This document shows, piece after piece, positions 49,045 to 51,968 of a DNA stretch of 51,968 nucleotides (position 1 is the first letter of the stretch; every line of letters begins with the position of its first letter). Below the pieces are notes generated by a model. The model was not told the DNA's origin, did not search any database, and saw only the letters and a program-made list of their open reading frames with translations. A program made the position numbers and the translations under genes. The DNA comes from Bacteriovoracaceae bacterium (GTDB lineage Bacteria; Bdellovibrionota; Bacteriovoracia; Bacteriovoracales; Bacteriovoracaceae), in assembly GCA_023954635.1 (NCBI GenBank), contig JAGSHI010000009.1, forward strand, positions 1-51,968, given 5' to 3'.

Positions 49045-51968
49045 ATGAAAGACCTTTTAAACTTTTTTGACAAACCAAAAGATCCTGTAAGCGTTCAGGC
49101 CGTATCTATTAAGATGGCATCACCTGATACGATTCGTGAGTGGTCATTTGGTGAAGTAAAAAAACCTGAAACGATTAACTACAGAACATTTAAGCCAGAA
49201 AGAGATGGGCTTTTTTGTGCCAAAATTTTTGGACCTGTAAAAGATTACGAATGTATTTGTGGAAAATACAAGCGTATGAAGCACAGAGGAGTAGTTTGTG
49301 AGAAGTGTGGTGTTGAAGTTACACTTTCTAAAGTTAGAAGAGAGAGATGTGGACATATTGAGCTTGCTGCTCCTGTTGCCCATATTTGGTTTCTTAGATC
49401 ACTACCATCAAGACTTGGTGCACTTTTAAGCTTAACTCTTAAAGAACTTGAAAAAGTACTTTATTACGAAGCTTATATCGTGACTGAATCTGCCACTAAC
49501 GATGTTGAGGGTGGACTTGAAGTTGGTCGTGTAATCACTGAACAACAATATCATGAACTAAAAGAGCAAGGAATTGAGTTCGAAGCCGGTATGGGTGGAG
49601 AAGTTATCAAAGAAATGCTTAGAAGAGTTGACCTTGATATTGATAATAAAGAATTGAGAAGAGGTCTTGCTGCTGCGACTACTGAGATGGCAAGAACTAA
49701 GATCGTAAAGAGATTGAAAGTTGTTGAATCAATGCTTAAGTCTGACAACAGACCTGAGTGGTTCATGATGGAAGTTATTCCAGTTCTTCCTCCTGATCTT
49801 CGTCCTCTAGTTCCTCTTGAAGCTGGTCGATTTGCTACTTCTGATCTTAACGATCTTTACAGAAGAGTGATCAACAGAAACAACCGTTTAAAGAGACTTA
49901 AAGAACTAAACGCTCCAGAAATCATTATTAGAAACGAAAAGAGAATGCTTCAAGAAGCAGTCGATGCTCTTTTTGATAATGGTAGAAGAGGGAAAGTATT
50001 TACTGGAGCTAACAAGCGTCCACTTAGATCACTTTCTGATATGCTAAAAGGTAAGCAAGGTCGATTCAGACAAAACCTTCTTGGTAAACGTGTTGATTAT
50101 TCAGGACGTTCTGTAATCGTTGTTGGTCCAACTCTTAGACTACACCAATGTGGTATTCCTAAGCTTATGGCCCTCGAACTTTTCAAGCCATTTATCTACA
50201 ACAAGCTAATTGAAAAAGGTCACTGTACAACTATTAAAGTTGCTAAGAAGATGGTTGACCAACAAAAAGAAGAAGTTTGGAATATCCTTGAAGAAGTTGT
50301 TCAAGAGCACCCAGTACTTCTAAACCGTGCACCTACTCTTCACAGACTTGGTATTCAAGGATTTGAGCCAACTCTAATTGAAGGTAAAGCTATTCAACTT
50401 CACCCACTCGTATGTACGGCCTTCAACGCTGACTTCGACGGTGACCAGATGGCCGTTCACGTTCCTCTTTCATTAGAGGCTCAAGTTGAGTGTCGTATTC
50501 TTGCAATGTCGACAAACAACATTCTTTCTCCAAAAGATGGAACACCAATTATTGTTCCTTCTCAGGATATCGTTCTTGGTCTTTATTACATGACAAGAAT
50601 TAGACCTTATGCACGTGGATACGGGAAAACATTCTCTTCAAAAGAAGAGGCCCAATTCGCTTACCACTCAGGAAAGCTTCACTTGCAGTCACCTATTAAG
50701 GTGAGAGTTGAAGGTGAGATTGTTGAGACTACTGTTGGTCGTACATTTGTTTACGATGCAGTTCCAAAATGTCTTACATACTCAGATATCAACAAGGTTC
50801 TAGGGAAAAAACCTCTCGGGAAACTAATTGATCACGCTTATAGAGTTGGATCTGAAAAAGATACAGTTCTTCTTGCCGACTCTCTTATGAGACTTGGTTA
50901 TCAGTATGCAACTAAAGCTGGTATTTCAATTAACGTTAACGACATGGTTATTCCAAAAGAAAAACAAGGAATTCTCGACGAAGCTTATGCTGTTGTTGAT
51001 GGAATTTGGGAAGAGTACAACGAAGGTTCTATTACCAATGGTGAAAGATACAATAAGATCGTTGATGTTTGGGCCCAGACCAATGAAAAGCTAACGAAAG
51101 TTATGCTTGAAAGAATTTCAAACGATAAATTTACAAACGAAAAAGGTGAGACAGAAGAAGCACCATCATTTAATTCAATTTATATGATGGCCGATTCTGG
51201 AGCGAGGGGTTCAACTGCTCAGATGAGACAGTTGGCAGCCATGAGGGGTCTAATGGCCAAACCTTCTGGTGAAATTATTGAAACACCGATTACTTCAAAT
51301 TTCCGTGAAGGTCTTTCGGTTCTTCAGTATTTCGTTTCTACTCACGGTGCCCGTAAAGGTCTTGCCGATACGGCCCTTAAAACAGCGAACTCTGGATACC
51401 TAACAAGACGACTAGTTGACGTTGCTCAAGACGGTATTATTAGAAACGTTGATTGTGGAACGACTGATGGTGTGACTGTTACTTCAAGAATTGAAAACGG
51501 TGAGATCGTTGAACATGCCGCTGAAAGAGTTATGGGTCGTGTGGCCGCTCAAGCTGTTGTGAATTCTAGTGGAGAAGAATTATTCCAAAGAAATCATATG
51601 TTCATCAGTACTGATCTAGATTCTCTTCTTGATAATGAAATCGATCAGATTAAAGTGAGATCAGTTCTAACTTGTAATGAGAAACACGGTTTCTGTGCAA
51701 GTTGTTTTGGACGTGACCTTGCGAGAGGTGGACTAGTTTCAATCGGTGAAACTGTTGGTGTTATTGCTGCTCAGTCAATTGGTGAGCCGGGTACACAGCT
51801 AACGATGCGTACATTCCACGTTGGTGGTACTGCAACTGCAGGTGCTCAAGTTAACAAAACAGAAGTTCGAACCGCTGGTACAATTTCTTACGACAACGTA
51901 AAAACTGCTAAAACAGAAGAAGGTTTTTACATTGTTATGAATAAAGTTGGTGAGATCGTAATTAAAGA
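49045..51968 (+). CDS. rpoC: RNA polymerase beta' subunit RpoC (3' partial)
   Basis: The frame from ATG 49045 is open to the window end (about 974 codons of roughly 1,400). N terminus [20 protein letters not shown], zinc-binding cysteines in [20 protein letters not shown] (about 71-90), the Mg2+ motif [15 protein letters not shown] with Asp463, 465 and 467, and near the end [20 protein letters not shown] (trigger-loop region). RpoC supplies the catalytic magnesium and clamp. AGAGGG lies nine bases before the ATG. All visible motifs are intact. Confidence 0.99.
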   Translation, partial: MKDLLNFFDKPKDPVSVQAVSIKMASPDTIREWSFGEVKKPETINYRTFKPERDGLFCAKIFGPVKDYECICGKYKRMKHRGVVCEKCGVEVTLSKVRRERCGHIELAAPVAHIWFLRSLPSRLGALLSLTLKELEKVLYYEAYIVTESATNDVEGGLEVGRVITEQQYHELKEQGIEFEAGMGGEVIKEMLRRVDLDIDNKELRRGLAAATTEMARTKIVKRLKVVESMLKSDNRPEWFMMEVIPVLPPDLRPLVPLEAGRFATSDLNDLYRRVINRNNRLKRLKELNAPEIIIRNEKRMLQEAVDALFDNGRRGKVFTGANKRPLRSLSDMLKGKQGRFRQNLLGKRVDYSGRSVIVVGPTLRLHQCGIPKLMALELFKPFIYNKLIEKGHCTTIKVAKKMVDQQKEEVWNILEEVVQEHPVLLNRAPTLHRLGIQGFEPTLIEGKAIQLHPLVCTAFNADFDGDQMAVHVPLSLEAQVECRILAMSTNNILSPKDGTPIIVPSQDIVLGLYYMTRIRPYARGYGKTFSSKEEAQFAYHSGKLHLQSPIKVRVEGEIVETTVGRTFVYDAVPKCLTYSDINKVLGKKPLGKLIDHAYRVGSEKDTVLLADSLMRLGYQYATKAGISINVNDMVIPKEKQGILDEAYAVVDGIWEEYNEGSITNGERYNKIVDVWAQTNEKLTKVMLERISNDKFTNEKGETEEAPSFNSIYMMADSGARGSTAQMRQLAAMRGLMAKPSGEIIETPITSNFREGLSVLQYFVSTHGARKGLADTALKTANSGYLTRRLVDVAQDGIIRNVDCGTTDGVTVTSRIENGEIVEHAAERVMGRVAAQAVVNSSGEELFQRNHMFISTDLDSLLDNEIDQIKVRSVLTCNEKHGFCASCFGRDLARGGLVSIGETVGVIAAQSIGEPGTQLTMRTFHVGGTATAGAQVNKTEVRTAGTISYDNVKTAKTEEGFYIVMNKVGEIVIK

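Overview
The window looks like chromosomal core DNA from an AT-rich, flagellated Gram-negative bacterium. The best guess is the Bdellovibrionota, order Bacteriovoracales (Halobacteriovorax/Bacteriovorax type). That placement is an inference from gene content, the AT-rich codon use, frequent TTG and GTG starts, and the pairing of a full P/L-ring flagellar rod set with csrA-fliW. I cannot confirm a species. Nothing looks like a prophage, plasmid, insertion sequence or CRISPR array.

Layout. (1) 1-7.8 kb: a 5'-truncated YgfZ-type protein with C-terminal TPRs; a minus-strand protein with the HExxH and PWRxxxRP signature of 2-oxoglutarate-dependent peptide hydroxylases, just downstream of tRNA-Asn; an unknown plus-strand gene; and a minus-strand arginine-succinyltransferase set (class III aminotransferase, astA, astD). 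(2) 7.8-11.7 kb: a plus-strand envelope operon (TPR-SH3 membrane protein, cyclic-nucleotide-binding protein, AI-2E-family permease, BamD, TPR protein) ending at a strong terminator. (3) 11.8-21.1 kb: minus-strand flagellar operon flgF-G-A-H-I-J-M-N-K-L, then csrA and fliW. (4) 21.4-26.4 kb: plus-strand xseB, a patatin-like lipoprotein without its catalytic residues, a class A PBP, and a TonB-like protein. (5) 26.4-29.4 kb: small unknown gene, gcvH, gcvT, folD (minus). (6) 29.5-32 kb: a 58-residue membrane-protein ORF, then ruvC, ruvA, ruvB (plus). (7) 32-34.3 kb: beta-barrel-like protein, FecR-domain protein, hotdog thioesterase, glycine-zipper lipoprotein (minus). (8) 34.7-39 kb: lpxC, proS, rlmB and a secreted START-like protein (plus). 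(9) 39-52 kb: tRNA-Thr, Tyr, Gly, Thr, tuf, tRNA-Trp, secE, nusG, rplK, rplA, rplJ, rplL, rpoB and a 3'-truncated rpoC, the classic bacterial translation/transcription supercluster.

How the parts work together. The flagellar block carries the rod, P-ring, L-ring and hook-junction genes, the anti-sigma-28 factor FlgM and a CsrA/FliW switch. The csrA leader contains a hairpin with GGA in its loop plus a second GGA in the ribosome-binding site, the classic arrangement for CsrA autoregulation. The ribosomal/RNA polymerase block is rich in RNA structure: an L10 leader whose pyrimidine arm can pair with two partners, a 12-bp attenuator-like hairpin before rpoB, and a 20-bp perfect palindrome before rpoC.

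Most worth a second look: the orphan HExxH putative peptide hydroxylase; a 132-bp imperfect palindrome between tRNA-Trp and secE; the csrA leader; FlgG with a signal-peptide-like N-terminal extension; the catalytically dead patatin lipoprotein; and NusG with a Glu/Thr-rich N-terminal extension.
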